64,000 nt of DNA from SKVR01 sp037441525. GTDB lineage: Bacteria; Bacteroidota; Bacteroidia; Bacteroidales; UBA7960. Positions within the stretch are counted from its first letter, which is position 1, and each line of letters starts with the position of its first letter. The DNA lies in contig JBBISA010000013.1 in NCBI GenBank assembly GCA_037441525.1, positions 1 through 64,000 of the forward strand. The letters are read 5' to 3'. The position numbers and the translations under genes were made by a program. This document shows, one piece after another, positions 1 through 8,231 of this stretch. The notes under the pieces were generated by a model that saw only the letters and a program-made list of their open reading frames with translations, was not told the origin of the DNA and did not search any database.

Positions 1-1
1 C

Positions 2-17
2 TTATATAAAGTCTAAT
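2..17. repeat. Left terminal inverted repeat of the IS630 element
   Basis: The reverse complement of this 16-mer matches 1113-1128 with one mismatch. It is AT-rich and carries the core AAAGTCTAAT. Confidence 0.8.
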
Positions 18-68
18 TTGTAATTACACAATTAATTTAGTAATTTTGAAAAACTAAATTACTAAATT

Positions 69-1117
69 ATGGGGAGAAATTCATTACAAGTTAAGGGCTA
101 TAGTTCAGAAGAAATTAGAGCTCTATTTGCCAAAGATGAAAGATATACCATCGGCATAAGGCTGTATGCGGTTTATCAAGTTTCACTCGGGCAAGCCAGT
201 CGTACATTGGAAAGCCTATACAATACCAGTTTTAAGCAAATTACCAACTGGGTGCATCGATTCGAAGAATCGGGAATAGAGGGGCTGAAGGACAAGCCTA
301 AAAGCGGCCGTAAGCCAAGGTTAACTGAAGAGCAATTGAATAAGCTGAGCAGTGTGTTGCAAAATAATAGACCCGATGAGTTTGGTTATAATACAGCTAC
401 ATGGAATGGCCCTATACTAAAAGAATACATTGAAAAACACTATCATGTAGCATACCAAAAAGCGCAGGTTTACAACTTGCTGAAGAAGCTTGGATTTACC
501 TATCAAAAGGGGAAAGCCCGGTATCCCGAAGCGGATGAGCAGAGAAGAGAGGAATTCAAATCGACTATTAAAAAAAACTAGAAGAGGAACCGGATAGCAC
601 CGTTATTCTATTTGAGGATGAGTTTAGCTTAAGCAACACGGCAACTATATCATACAGTTGGGCGGTTCGTGGAAAGCAACCCAGGGTAATGTCAAAACAA
701 AACAAAAGAGAACGCCAAACAACTTTTGGCAGCATAAACATAAGGACAGGGCAGATGGTGATAAACTTTTCGGATAAAGGCAATTACAAGAGTTTCAAAA
801 AACATTTGAAGAAAATACTGCACACATTCAAAAATGCTCCAAAAATTATTTTGGTGCTTGACAATGTAAGGTATCACCATGCAAAGCTTCTAACAAAGTT
901 TTTGGCGGAAAACAAAAGGTTGGAAATTCTATATTTACCTCCATATTCACCAGATTTAAATCCAATTGAAAGGGCTTGGTGGTTCATGAGAAAATCGATA
1001 ACCCACAATAGGTTTATGGAATCCCTGAAGTTGAGAAAAGCAAAATTTTGGCAGATGTTTTCTCATTTTCAAATTCCAAACGAAAAATTATTGACTATTT
1101 GTGCAATCTTTTATTAG
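69..1117 (+). CDS. IS630-family DDE transposase, made by -1 frameshift of two overlapping frames
   Basis: The first frame (69-581, 170 aa) carries the helix-turn-helix and winged-helix DNA-binding part, including the segment FKQITNWVHRFEESGIEGL. It ends at TAG 579-581. The second frame is open in the -1 phase from 572 and carries the catalytic RNase H-fold core: the first Asp in LFEDEFSL (near 615-640), the second in LVLDNVRYHHAK, and the Glu in PPYSPDLNPIERAWW. An A-run followed by C at 570-578 contains the slippery heptamer A AAA AAC in the correct register, so one -1 slip would give a protein of about 349 aa, normal for the family. Some IS630 relatives are known to use frameshifting. A plain inactivating frameshift is the alternative, but no other lesion is seen. 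Confidence 0.85.
572..578 (+). other. Putative programmed -1 ribosomal frameshift site (A AAA AAC)
   Basis: The heptamer is in phase with the upstream frame (codons AAA 573-575, AAC 576-578), immediately before its stop codon. A -1 slip joins it to the frame carrying the catalytic residues. It is an X XXY YYZ heptamer. I did not find a convincing downstream pseudoknot by eye. Confidence 0.6.
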
Positions 1118-1128
1118 ACTTTCTATAA
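1113..1128. repeat. Right terminal inverted repeat of the IS630 element
   Basis: Matches the reverse complement of 2-17 at 15 of 16 bases and overlaps the end of the transposase frame. Sequence to the right belongs to the interrupted host gene. Confidence 0.8.
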
Positions 1129-1129
1129 T

Positions 1130-2350
1130 AATTTGCCCGCCGGTTACAAAATTGACCATATAAACATAAGTGCATTTGCATCAATTGAAGGGCCCGAAGA
1201 CTGGAACAAAGAACTATACAGAAACAGAGGAGAAGTAATTTATAATGAAATTGCAAGGTTATTGTCTACACCGTCAAATTACACCTTAAGGGTGGATGAA
1301 AACTGGGGAGATTTTTATGCTGATATTTCAAGAAGTCCCCGGGCAAACCTTCGCAACCTATCACCTGAAGAAATAAGGGCAAAATTAAAAGATAGAAAAT
1401 TCAGCGAAGAACTGGAACCCATTCTTAAACACCACCGCAAGGCCACCGTAATTATACACCTTTCAAGGGAAGTTGATCCTGGTATTGAAAACCTTACAGA
1501 GCTTGTAAATTTCTATGTTGAAAACCTGGAATCAGCAAATCTTGAAAACGCAATAAAGCTTCAGGATGCTATCGAATATCAGGCCCGCGACCAGCGAATA
1601 ACACCCCGGTTTCCTCACGACCTGCCTATGCCTCAGGCCAGAGAATTCAGCTGGATTTTTAATAGAGATTATGTAATCAGGCAAAAACATGGATGGGAAA
1701 ATGACACCATATTGCTGAATCTCTTTATTGAACTCGCCAAAAGTTATCCCGAAAACCCTGCAATAAGGTTTAATATTGCCGAGCTTTTGTTAAGACAATG
1801 GCTTACTACCCTAACCGACATAAAACCTGACTCAATATTTCGTACCATAAACCGGTTATCAGAACAGGGAGTGGCCGAAAAAGCCGCTAACCGGCTGTTA
1901 CTAAATTACCACCTTAATACCCTGCCTCAAACCATGACAGAAAAAAATTCGAGGCAAAGGATAAGGAGTCTGCAGGCAATACGCAGCCTATACCCGGCTA
2001 CTACACTTAAGGATGAAGAGCTGGTTAATCTGGCTAGGCTTTTTGTTGCCTACAGGCAAAACAACATGGCCGAAAGATTATTAAGGCCCTTTGCACGATT
2101 GCCGCATCCCGACCAGGAATTACTTTTCTTTTATATTTCCCTATCCATCAACGACGAAAACATTGCAAATCAACGTTGGTACGCTAATTTGCTAAACAAG
2201 GCTTACAGTATTAATCCACAAAGATTCTGCAACCTTTTTCAACCGGTAAGCATACCCGATGCTGCTGGTATCTCATTGCTTTTCAGAGACAATATTAAAG
2301 AAATATACTGCCGCAATTGCGGTGAACAACTGGGAAAAAACAATGACTGA
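1130..2350 (+). pseudogene. 3' part of an OmpA-like domain protein, interrupted by the IS630 element
   Basis: The frame is open right up to the IS end and has no credible start of its own; the TTG at 1133 is only the first in-frame start-like codon. The first translated segment (HINISAFASIEGPEDWN, then RNRGEVIYNEIARLL) resembles the C-terminal half of an OmpA/Pal-type peptidoglycan-binding domain, in which one strand is followed by a helix with Asn and Arg. The rest (about 330 residues) is mostly helical with TPR-like stretches, such as NPAIRFNIAELLL. It ends with a CRNC pair near the C-terminus whose role I cannot assign. The N-terminal portion, with any signal peptide, lies beyond the window or was lost. 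Probably inactive. Confidence 0.65.
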
Positions 2351-2433
2351 AAGGGGGATGAAATCAATCAGAAAATTATAATTTTCATCACTTCCAGGTC
2401 TTATACTTTATCAAAGACCCCAAATTTTTGAAG

Positions 2434-2601
2434 CTATAATGAAAACGGCACCGTTCTGTCTGCAAATAATTTCATTATCAGAGTCCTAAAATCTTTATCA
2501 TTTACCGCTTTGGTAAGATAATAGTCCATCCCCTCCAATATGTACTTTCCCCGATCTATCTTCATGGCATTGGCACTGAGCCCCACAATGGCGGCAGGTT
2601 T
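2434..2601 (-). pseudogene. Remnant of a response-regulator receiver domain (tail of a hybrid histidine kinase)
   Basis: Read on the minus strand, this stretch encodes AIVGLSANAM, then an Asp-Arg-Gly-Lys-Tyr segment and GMDYYLTKAV, and stops at 2434-2436. This aligns with the last third of the receiver domains of the neighbouring kinases (IVGLSANVFDGDREKY and GMDEYMRKPA in 3067-5040; IVGLSANAFEGDREKY and LDDYLTKPV in 8232-10424). The conserved Lys of the receiver beta-5 strand is kept, but the following Pro is Ala. Upstream, the frame breaks at a TAA (2602-2604) and the sequence passes into a repeat shared with 10.8-11.0 kb. The phosphorylated Asp and all kinase domains are gone. It shows that the cluster once had another paralog. 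Confidence 0.75.
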
Positions 2602-2620
2602 TTATCCCAAATTTGTCTTT

Positions 2621-2822
2621 AACCGCTTTTTCTATTGACCGTCAGCAAAATATTATAAGTTTTAAGTTGTTGATTATGTGACTTCTATTTTGACAAATCG
2701 CTAAAGAAAAACTAAATATTTGTAAGCAGAAATGCTTACAAATTAAGGTTTTCTAAAGCGGGGTTAAACCCGGCTAAGTCATTAGTTCTTTACTTTCCTG
2801 ATGACTAATCCGGGTTTATAGT
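2621..2822 (+). repeat. Diverged inverted repeat, copy A
   Basis: About 200 bp that matches, imperfectly and in reverse orientation, 10835-11033. Shared blocks in order are AACCG-TTTTTCTA-TGACCGTCA, CAAATCGCT, CAGAAATGCTTACAAAT, CATTAGTT and GACTAATCCGGGTT. Spacing between blocks is similar, with a few indels. It starts next to the broken end of the receiver-domain remnant. I see no coding potential. It may be a decayed non-autonomous mobile element or the end of an ancient one. Confidence 0.6.
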
Positions 2823-3066
2823 GGAGCCTAAGCTGCCTGGGTGCCTCTTTTCGATCCATAAAGGGCATTTGATAACTATCCATCTAATTGCATCTTTAGG
2901 GTATTTAAAGCAGAATACGCATTATCTGTAAAATATTGAACCGGTCTAATAAAATATAATGCAGGATGGATGGGTCTGCGCCAACATTGAGCACGGCACT
3001 TGTGTTTCAAAAACAGCAAACAGGTCTAACTCTTTTCAACTGATGTAATTTACTGATGTTGGCAAT
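2823..3066. other. Non-coding spacer, no recognised feature
   Basis: Between repeat copy A and the stop of the first intact kinase gene I find no open frame with family resemblance, no clear terminator hairpin and no RNA gene. Confidence 0.5.
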
Positions 3067-5040
3067 TTACACATCGCCACCGAATAATTTCCAGAAAAGA
3101 GCCTCAAATTTTTCGCGGGTAGCTGGTTTCCTCATATATTCGTCCATCCCCAGTGATATGTATTTTTCCCTGTCGCCATCAAATACATTGGCGCTGAGAC
3201 CAACAATACAGGGCCCATCGGGATACTTTTCGCGGATAATGCGGGTAGCGGTAATCCCATCCATTACTGGCATCTGAATATCCATAAGGATAAGATCGAA
3301 GTTAGTGGGATTATTGGCTTCGATGGCCTCCTTGCCATTATTGGCCAGCGATACTTCGTGCCCCATAGAATTGAGTAAAATCTTGATTACTTTTTGTGTA
3401 GTTAGTTTGTCTTCCACAAAAAGGATTTTTAAACGGGAAGGGATTTCCTTTTTTCCCTTGCCTTCATCCCTGCCAAGATGCTCGGGTTTAGGTTTCAGTG
3501 CCCTGAAAGAGAACCATATTGTGGCCCCTTTCCCTTCGCTGCTTATCACCCCTATTTCTCCACCATGTAATTCTACGATTTCCTTACAGATAGAAAGACC
3601 GATTCCCAGGCCAGAATACTTTTCTGTTTCAATATTATGTACCTGCGAAAAAGGTGAAAAAATGCTTTTCTGTCGCTCTTCCCTGATTCCGATCCCGGTA
3701 TCTGTTACCATTATTTTAACCATAGCTTCTTCCGATGCCAGCTCAGGGACATTTTCTAGGGAGAAGTATACGCTTACATGTCCTTCCATTGTAAACTTAA
3801 CGGCATTAATAATCAGATTGTTAAGTATCTGAACTATTCGATTGTGATCGAAACACAATAATTGGGGAAGTTTCTCATCAACCCAGGAATGAAACTCCAA
3901 TGGTTTCTGGCAAATAGCATGGAAAAACTTCTGTGTATGTGCCGCCAGTTTGGCTATGGAATAGGGCTCCATTAAAAGCTGCACATTGCCCGATTCAATT
4001 CGCGAATAATCAAGTACCTGGTCAATTATTTCCCTTAAATTATCGGAGGAGGTTTTCAAGGTGTTCAAAAAATCTTTCTGGGTATGACTAAGCCGGGTTT
4101 GTTCCATTAATTCCACAATACCTATTATACCGGTTAGTGGAGTTCTGATTTCGTGGCTCATGCTGGCCAGGAAATTCTGTTTAAATTTTAAGGTATTGCG
4201 TGCAATTTCGATTTCCTTTTCAAGTTGCTGTTTTTCAACCAGATCGGTAATATCGTAGCCAATAAACTGGTACTCCGAAATCTGGCCGTTTTCGTTTCGG
4301 ATTAAATAGCCCTTCCATTCCTGCCAGTTTTTTATCCCTGTTTGCGTAAAAGCCTTTTGCTGATAGATAATAGGGGCATCCGAATGTTCGTTGAAAGTGT
4401 CGAGTAAACTGGAAATAGCATATTTGCGATGCTCAGGAAAGAGATCATACCAGTCGATGCCTATCAACTGATTTTCAGGTTTGCCAAAAAATGAAGCGAA
4501 AGCACGATTTACGTAGGTAATGATGCGTTTTGTATTTATACGGCAAATCATTTCTCGTTGAGTTTGCAGCACCGACTCGAGCAATTGCTTGTTTTGCAGC
4601 AATTCATCAGTAATCCTCTTTTTTTCCTTTACGGCCTGATGCAATTTCAGGTGATTATTTACCCTTACCTTTACTTCGAGGGGGTTAAAAGGTTTCAAAA
4701 TATAGTCAACCGCACCCGCATTAAATCCCTTCACAATGTCTTCAACATCGGTTTTGGCGCTAAGAAAAATAACCGGGATCTCCCTGAGATGAGGAATTTC
4801 CTTGATTTTCCGGCAGACATCGTACCCGTCTAATTCGGGCATCATTACATCAAGCAATATTAAATCGGGCATGCCCTTTTCCAGAAGTTTAAGGGCACTG
4901 TGTCCATTGCCTGCAAAACTCAGCGTGTAATAATCGCCCAATATGCTGGCAATAACTTTAAGATTATTGGGTTGATCGTCGACCACCAGAATAAGGTCTT
5001 TCTTTGTGGATTCATCATTTTCCATCATTTTATTGTGCAT
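3067..5040 (-). CDS. Hybrid sensor histidine kinase with receiver domains at both ends (REC-PAS-HisKA-HATPase-REC)
   Basis: A 657-residue soluble sensor kinase. An N-terminal receiver (about 15-130; Asp64 in LLDVMMPE, Lys in YILKPFNP) is followed by a coiled linker, a PAS domain (about 155-270), HisKA with the phosphorylated His296 in SMSHEIRTPL, a HATPase domain (DTGIGI and GLGIGLSI boxes, about 395-512) and a C-terminal receiver (about 536-655; Asp587 in LMDIQMPVMDG). There is no membrane segment, so input probably comes through the N-terminal receiver and the PAS domain. Its ATG overlaps the stop of the upstream kinase gene as TAATG, which implies translational coupling. No DNA-binding output domain is fused or encoded nearby. 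A Met a few codons in could be the true start. Confidence 0.93.
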   Translation of the reverse strand: MHNKMMENDESTKKDLILVVDDQPNNLKVIASILGDYYTLSFAGNGHSALKLLEKGMPDLILLDVMMPELDGYDVCRKIKEIPHLREIPVIFLSAKTDVEDIVKGFNAGAVDYILKPFNPLEVKVRVNNHLKLHQAVKEKKRITDELLQNKQLLESVLQTQREMICRINTKRIITYVNRAFASFFGKPENQLIGIDWYDLFPEHRKYAISSLLDTFNEHSDAPIIYQQKAFTQTGIKNWQEWKGYLIRNENGQISEYQFIGYDITDLVEKQQLEKEIEIARNTLKFKQNFLASMSHEIRTPLTGIIGIVELMEQTRLSHTQKDFLNTLKTSSDNLREIIDQVLDYSRIESGNVQLLMEPYSIAKLAAHTQKFFHAICQKPLEFHSWVDEKLPQLLCFDHNRIVQILNNLIINAVKFTMEGHVSVYFSLENVPELASEEAMVKIMVTDTGIGIREERQKSIFSPFSQVHNIETEKYSGLGIGLSICKEIVELHGGEIGVISSEGKGATIWFSFRALKPKPEHLGRDEGKGKKEIPSRLKILFVEDKLTTQKVIKILLNSMGHEVSLANNGKEAIEANNPTNFDLILMDIQMPVMDGITATRIIREKYPDGPCIVGLSANVFDGDREKYISLGMDEYMRKPATREKFEALFWKLFGGDV

Positions 5041-7937
5041 TAGGCGAGCAGTTTATATAATCCGGTCAGGGAAATAGATATTTTATCGAAATCGAAATTG
5101 TCGTAATGACGCTGCAAAATGGCAAATTGTTGCAGCAACTCAGGGATGTTATACTCGCGGGCAAACTGCGTCATTTCATGAAGGAGTTTGCTGAATTCGT
5201 CAAGGGTAAGGAATTCAATCTGTTGCTGAATAGCCTGTGCAAACATGGTAATAAACACATTTTTAATGCCTCCGGAAAAGGGTGTCTGAGTTACCTGATG
5301 TGTTGCAGATTTGGATGGGTTATTTAGTGGCAACATTTCATCAACCAAGGTATGTTCGAGGTGCTTCCTAAGCTCATTAACCAAAGATTTTTTTTGCAAT
5401 GGTTTGTGCAAATATCCATTGAACAGTGAGCCCATATTTTCAAATCCGCTATGCAAGGCCGAGGCGCTAACAGCAACCACCGGCAATCTCTGCCCCTCAG
5501 GCATTTTTTTTATCTTTTGAACGGTCTCATATCCATTCATACCGGGCATTCTTATGTCCATAAGAACCAGGTGCGGTCTGAATCTTGAAATCATTTCCAG
5601 AGCAGCCTCGCCACTATGTGTTTCCAAAAAATCAAATCCATAATCGGCAAGATAGGTAGTAACTAATTGTCTGTTATGAGATATATCATCTACAATCAGG
5701 ATTGTTTGGTGGTTAAATACGATGCGTTGCATATCCCATTTAAAAGGCTCTTCGGAAATGGAAATATCATCAGAGCTTTTAACATTAAAAAACCTGATAG
5801 TAAAGATACTCCCCTTGCCTGGTATGCTTTTGATGAGTATTTCGCCATTCATAAGTTCAACCAGCCTTTTGCTGATGGCAAGGCCCAGGCCGGTTCCCCC
5901 GTATTTGCGGGAATCCTGACCTGCCTGTTGACTGAAGGATTCAAAAATCCATACCTGATCGGTTTCAGGGATGCCGATGCCAGTATCTTCAACCCTAATA
6001 TCAAAATTTACATATCCATTTTTATTCTCCAGCAGTTTTATAAAAAGACCCACCCTCCCTTTGCTGGTAAACTTTATGGCATTCCCCACCAGGTTGATCA
6101 ATACTTGTCGTAAACGAATTTCATCAATTACCACTGTTACCGGAAAATTTGAATCGATCCCCAGATTGAATTCTAATCTCTTTTCTTCGCATTTTTGCTG
6201 AAAAAGCTGGCGTACTTCTTCCATAACCACCATCAGATTGATAGGCAAAGGGGAAATATCCAAACGTCCGGCCTCAATTTTGGAAAGATCAAGAATATCA
6301 TTTATAAGCGAAAGCAGCGTTTTACCGCTATCGAGTATGGTTCTTAAATAACTCTTCTGCCTTGCATCGGTTGTAGTATTTAGCATCACCTCGCTGAACC
6401 CAAGGATGGAATTCATCGGTGTACGAATTTCATGGCTGACATTGGCAAGGAATTCTGATTTAGCCCGGTTGGCAGCATTGAGCTTTTCCTGGGCGCGCTT
6501 ATGCTGGGTAATATCGTGACCATAGTAGCAGGCTGCAACAATTTCTCCATCAATAATAATGGGGCTGGCAAAAATCTCCACGTAGATCCGGTCGTCCCCA
6601 AAGGGATATGTTTCTTCGAAAAGAAACTCCTCCCCATTGAAAACCCTGTAGTACCTATCCATCCAGGCTTTGCGCTCTTCGGGTGGCAAAAGGTCAATTA
6701 TTTTCATCCCTTTCTGAAGTGTAATACCAAAAGACATTTGAAAGGCTCTGACAAACAAACCATTGATGTACTCTATCTCATGATTTTTATTTACTGTCCA
6801 GATGCTCTCAAAGGGGTTTTCAATAATGGCTTTCAGGTATGTTTCGCTATCGCGGATAGCGTATTCAAGCAGCCGGTTTTCGGTAATATTGCGCGAAAAT
6901 CCAACAATTCCCCGGTGGCCGTTGTTAAGATCAATACCAAATTTTACTGTTTCGATTACCATGTTGCCTATTTCGTGCTCAAAGAGAGCGGGCTTGTCTG
7001 ATTTTAGGCATATCAGGTCCGTTTCGTTGGCTCGTTTTCCATATTCCGGCCCCAGGAGTTGAATATCATCTTTTCCAAGCAGTTCATCTTCGGTCATGTT
7101 AAAGTGGAGCTGCATGGCACGGTTTACAACAATATATTTATGATTAGCATCTTTGACAAAGATCAGATCAGACGAGTTGTTGATAGAATCGCGGTAAATC
7201 TTTTGCGAAAAGCGCAACTCTTCCTCTGTCTTTTTAAGTTCCGTTATATTTCTGATTACAGCTACGGTTTTATCGTTTCCAAGATGAAACAAACGGGCTT
7301 CAAAAGATTCCGGGGAATGGTTGACAGTGATTTGAAACTGAAAAGGTTTAACAATTTTGCCTTCCAGCAAAGCCATGATAGCATCCTTTATTTTGCGGGC
7401 GACAGGGTCAGGGAAAAACTCACAGATGTCTCTTCCTATAAATTGTTCGGGAGCAAAAAGTAAATCCCGGACACGATCGGTTTTAAGATCATAAAAGGTA
7501 AAGTCGGGGTTAAACACAAAGATTATATCGGGCAGCCCCGCCAATAGTGATTCAATGTAACTTTTTTGCTGAAAAATCAGCTCTTTTTCCTCGGTAACAT
7601 CAATATACCAGGCAGCAATGCTTCCATCGGGCTGTGGTCTTTTGGTTATTTTGTACCACTTTTTCTGAGTGCAAATACATTCTATTCCCTTTTTTTGGTC
7701 ATCCCGGGTGGCAATCAACAAAGCCAGCCATTCTGGTTCATAATTGATTTGGGCTGATTCAATCAAAGAAAATTTATACTTCTGCTTTAAAATTCCATGC
7801 AGGTCTATTTCGGTTCTGAATTCAGAATTACATTCTAATACCTCAACAAAATTCTGTCCTTTTTCGGTTCCAAACTTGTGCAACGTTTGTGGAAAAGGAA
7901 CAAATTGAGTTGGCAGTATAGAATGATGAACATTCAT
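5040..7937 (-). CDS. Multi-PAS hybrid sensor histidine kinase (PAS repeats-HisKA-HATPase-REC-helical tail)
   Basis: A 965-residue cytoplasmic hybrid kinase. The N-terminus holds a degenerate PAS-like region (about 35-120) and three clearer PAS domains (about 130-235, 245-355 and 365-480), each followed by a PAC-like strand segment. HisKA carries His502 in NVSHEIRTPM; HATPase boxes DTGIGI and GTGLGL lie at about 651 and 681; the receiver has Asp794 in LMDIRMPGMNGYE. About 100 further residues (865-965) are helical, in the place where an Hpt domain often sits, but I see no HxxKG-type phosphotransfer histidine. The gene is followed by the REC-PAS kinase with a TAATG overlap, so the two are probably co-translated and may form one relay. 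Confidence 0.92.
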   Translation of the reverse strand: MNVHHSILPTQFVPFPQTLHKFGTEKGQNFVEVLECNSEFRTEIDLHGILKQKYKFSLIESAQINYEPEWLALLIATRDDQKKGIECICTQKKWYKITKRPQPDGSIAAWYIDVTEEKELIFQQKSYIESLLAGLPDIIFVFNPDFTFYDLKTDRVRDLLFAPEQFIGRDICEFFPDPVARKIKDAIMALLEGKIVKPFQFQITVNHSPESFEARLFHLGNDKTVAVIRNITELKKTEEELRFSQKIYRDSINNSSDLIFVKDANHKYIVVNRAMQLHFNMTEDELLGKDDIQLLGPEYGKRANETDLICLKSDKPALFEHEIGNMVIETVKFGIDLNNGHRGIVGFSRNITENRLLEYAIRDSETYLKAIIENPFESIWTVNKNHEIEYINGLFVRAFQMSFGITLQKGMKIIDLLPPEERKAWMDRYYRVFNGEEFLFEETYPFGDDRIYVEIFASPIIIDGEIVAACYYGHDITQHKRAQEKLNAANRAKSEFLANVSHEIRTPMNSILGFSEVMLNTTTDARQKSYLRTILDSGKTLLSLINDILDLSKIEAGRLDISPLPINLMVVMEEVRQLFQQKCEEKRLEFNLGIDSNFPVTVVIDEIRLRQVLINLVGNAIKFTSKGRVGLFIKLLENKNGYVNFDIRVEDTGIGIPETDQVWIFESFSQQAGQDSRKYGGTGLGLAISKRLVELMNGEILIKSIPGKGSIFTIRFFNVKSSDDISISEEPFKWDMQRIVFNHQTILIVDDISHNRQLVTTYLADYGFDFLETHSGEAALEMISRFRPHLVLMDIRMPGMNGYETVQKIKKMPEGQRLPVVAVSASALHSGFENMGSLFNGYLHKPLQKKSLVNELRKHLEHTLVDEMLPLNNPSKSATHQVTQTPFSGGIKNVFITMFAQAIQQQIEFLTLDEFSKLLHEMTQFAREYNIPELLQQFAILQRHYDNFDFDKISISLTGLYKLLA

Positions 7938-8231
7938 AATGATGGAATCAGGCTGAGATTGTGCCGATAAAAACCCAATTAAGTTATGGTTAGACCAAAA
8001 CTCCGGGTTACTTCAAAACCCTAATATTCAAATAACTGTATAAAATTACTGAATAGTTGAATGTTGTTTGTTCAGTAAAACACGGTTTTTGGTACTTGGG
8101 ATGTTGCAATTATGCCATGACAAAATTCCAGGCCAAAGGTGTCTGAAAAACGCTAAATCAGTTTGGGTCAAAAAAAAAGATGGTCAAATGCTTCCAGGTA
8201 TGGAAAAAAATTTTGATCCCATGAAGGTGGT

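Larger units (their letters stand above)
2..1128 (+). mobile_element. IS630-family insertion sequence, apparently complete
   Basis: This is a short DDE-transposase element bounded by 16-bp terminal inverted repeats that match at 15 of 16 positions (2-17 and 1113-1128). Both ends finish in TTA/TAA, as expected for IS630/Tc1-mariner elements, which insert at TA and duplicate it. A single transposase split over two frames fills the interior. The transposase stop codon (TAG, 1115-1117) lies inside the right inverted repeat. The left end coincides with the window start, so the target duplication cannot be checked. The sequence to the right continues directly into an OmpA-like reading frame that lacks its 5' part, so the element has probably split that gene. 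Confidence 0.85.

Noticed and set aside
69..581. Short DNA-binding protein encoded alone by the first transposase frame
   Set aside because: The next frame continues the same protein family directly after an in-phase slippery site.
865..1117. Transposase broken beyond repair
   Set aside because: The catalytic motifs and both terminal repeats are intact, and the only frame change coincides with a slippery heptamer.
1133..2350. A complete gene starting at TTG 1133
   Set aside because: The OmpA-like fold begins mid-domain and the frame is open to the IS edge, so the start is an artefact of truncation.
5040..5350. Hpt domain at the end of the multi-PAS kinase
   Set aside because: The helical tail has no HxxKG-like phosphotransfer motif.
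5106..7757. Numerous plus-strand open frames opposite the kinase genes
   Set aside because: They lie entirely inside clear minus-strand domains and have no family-like sequence.
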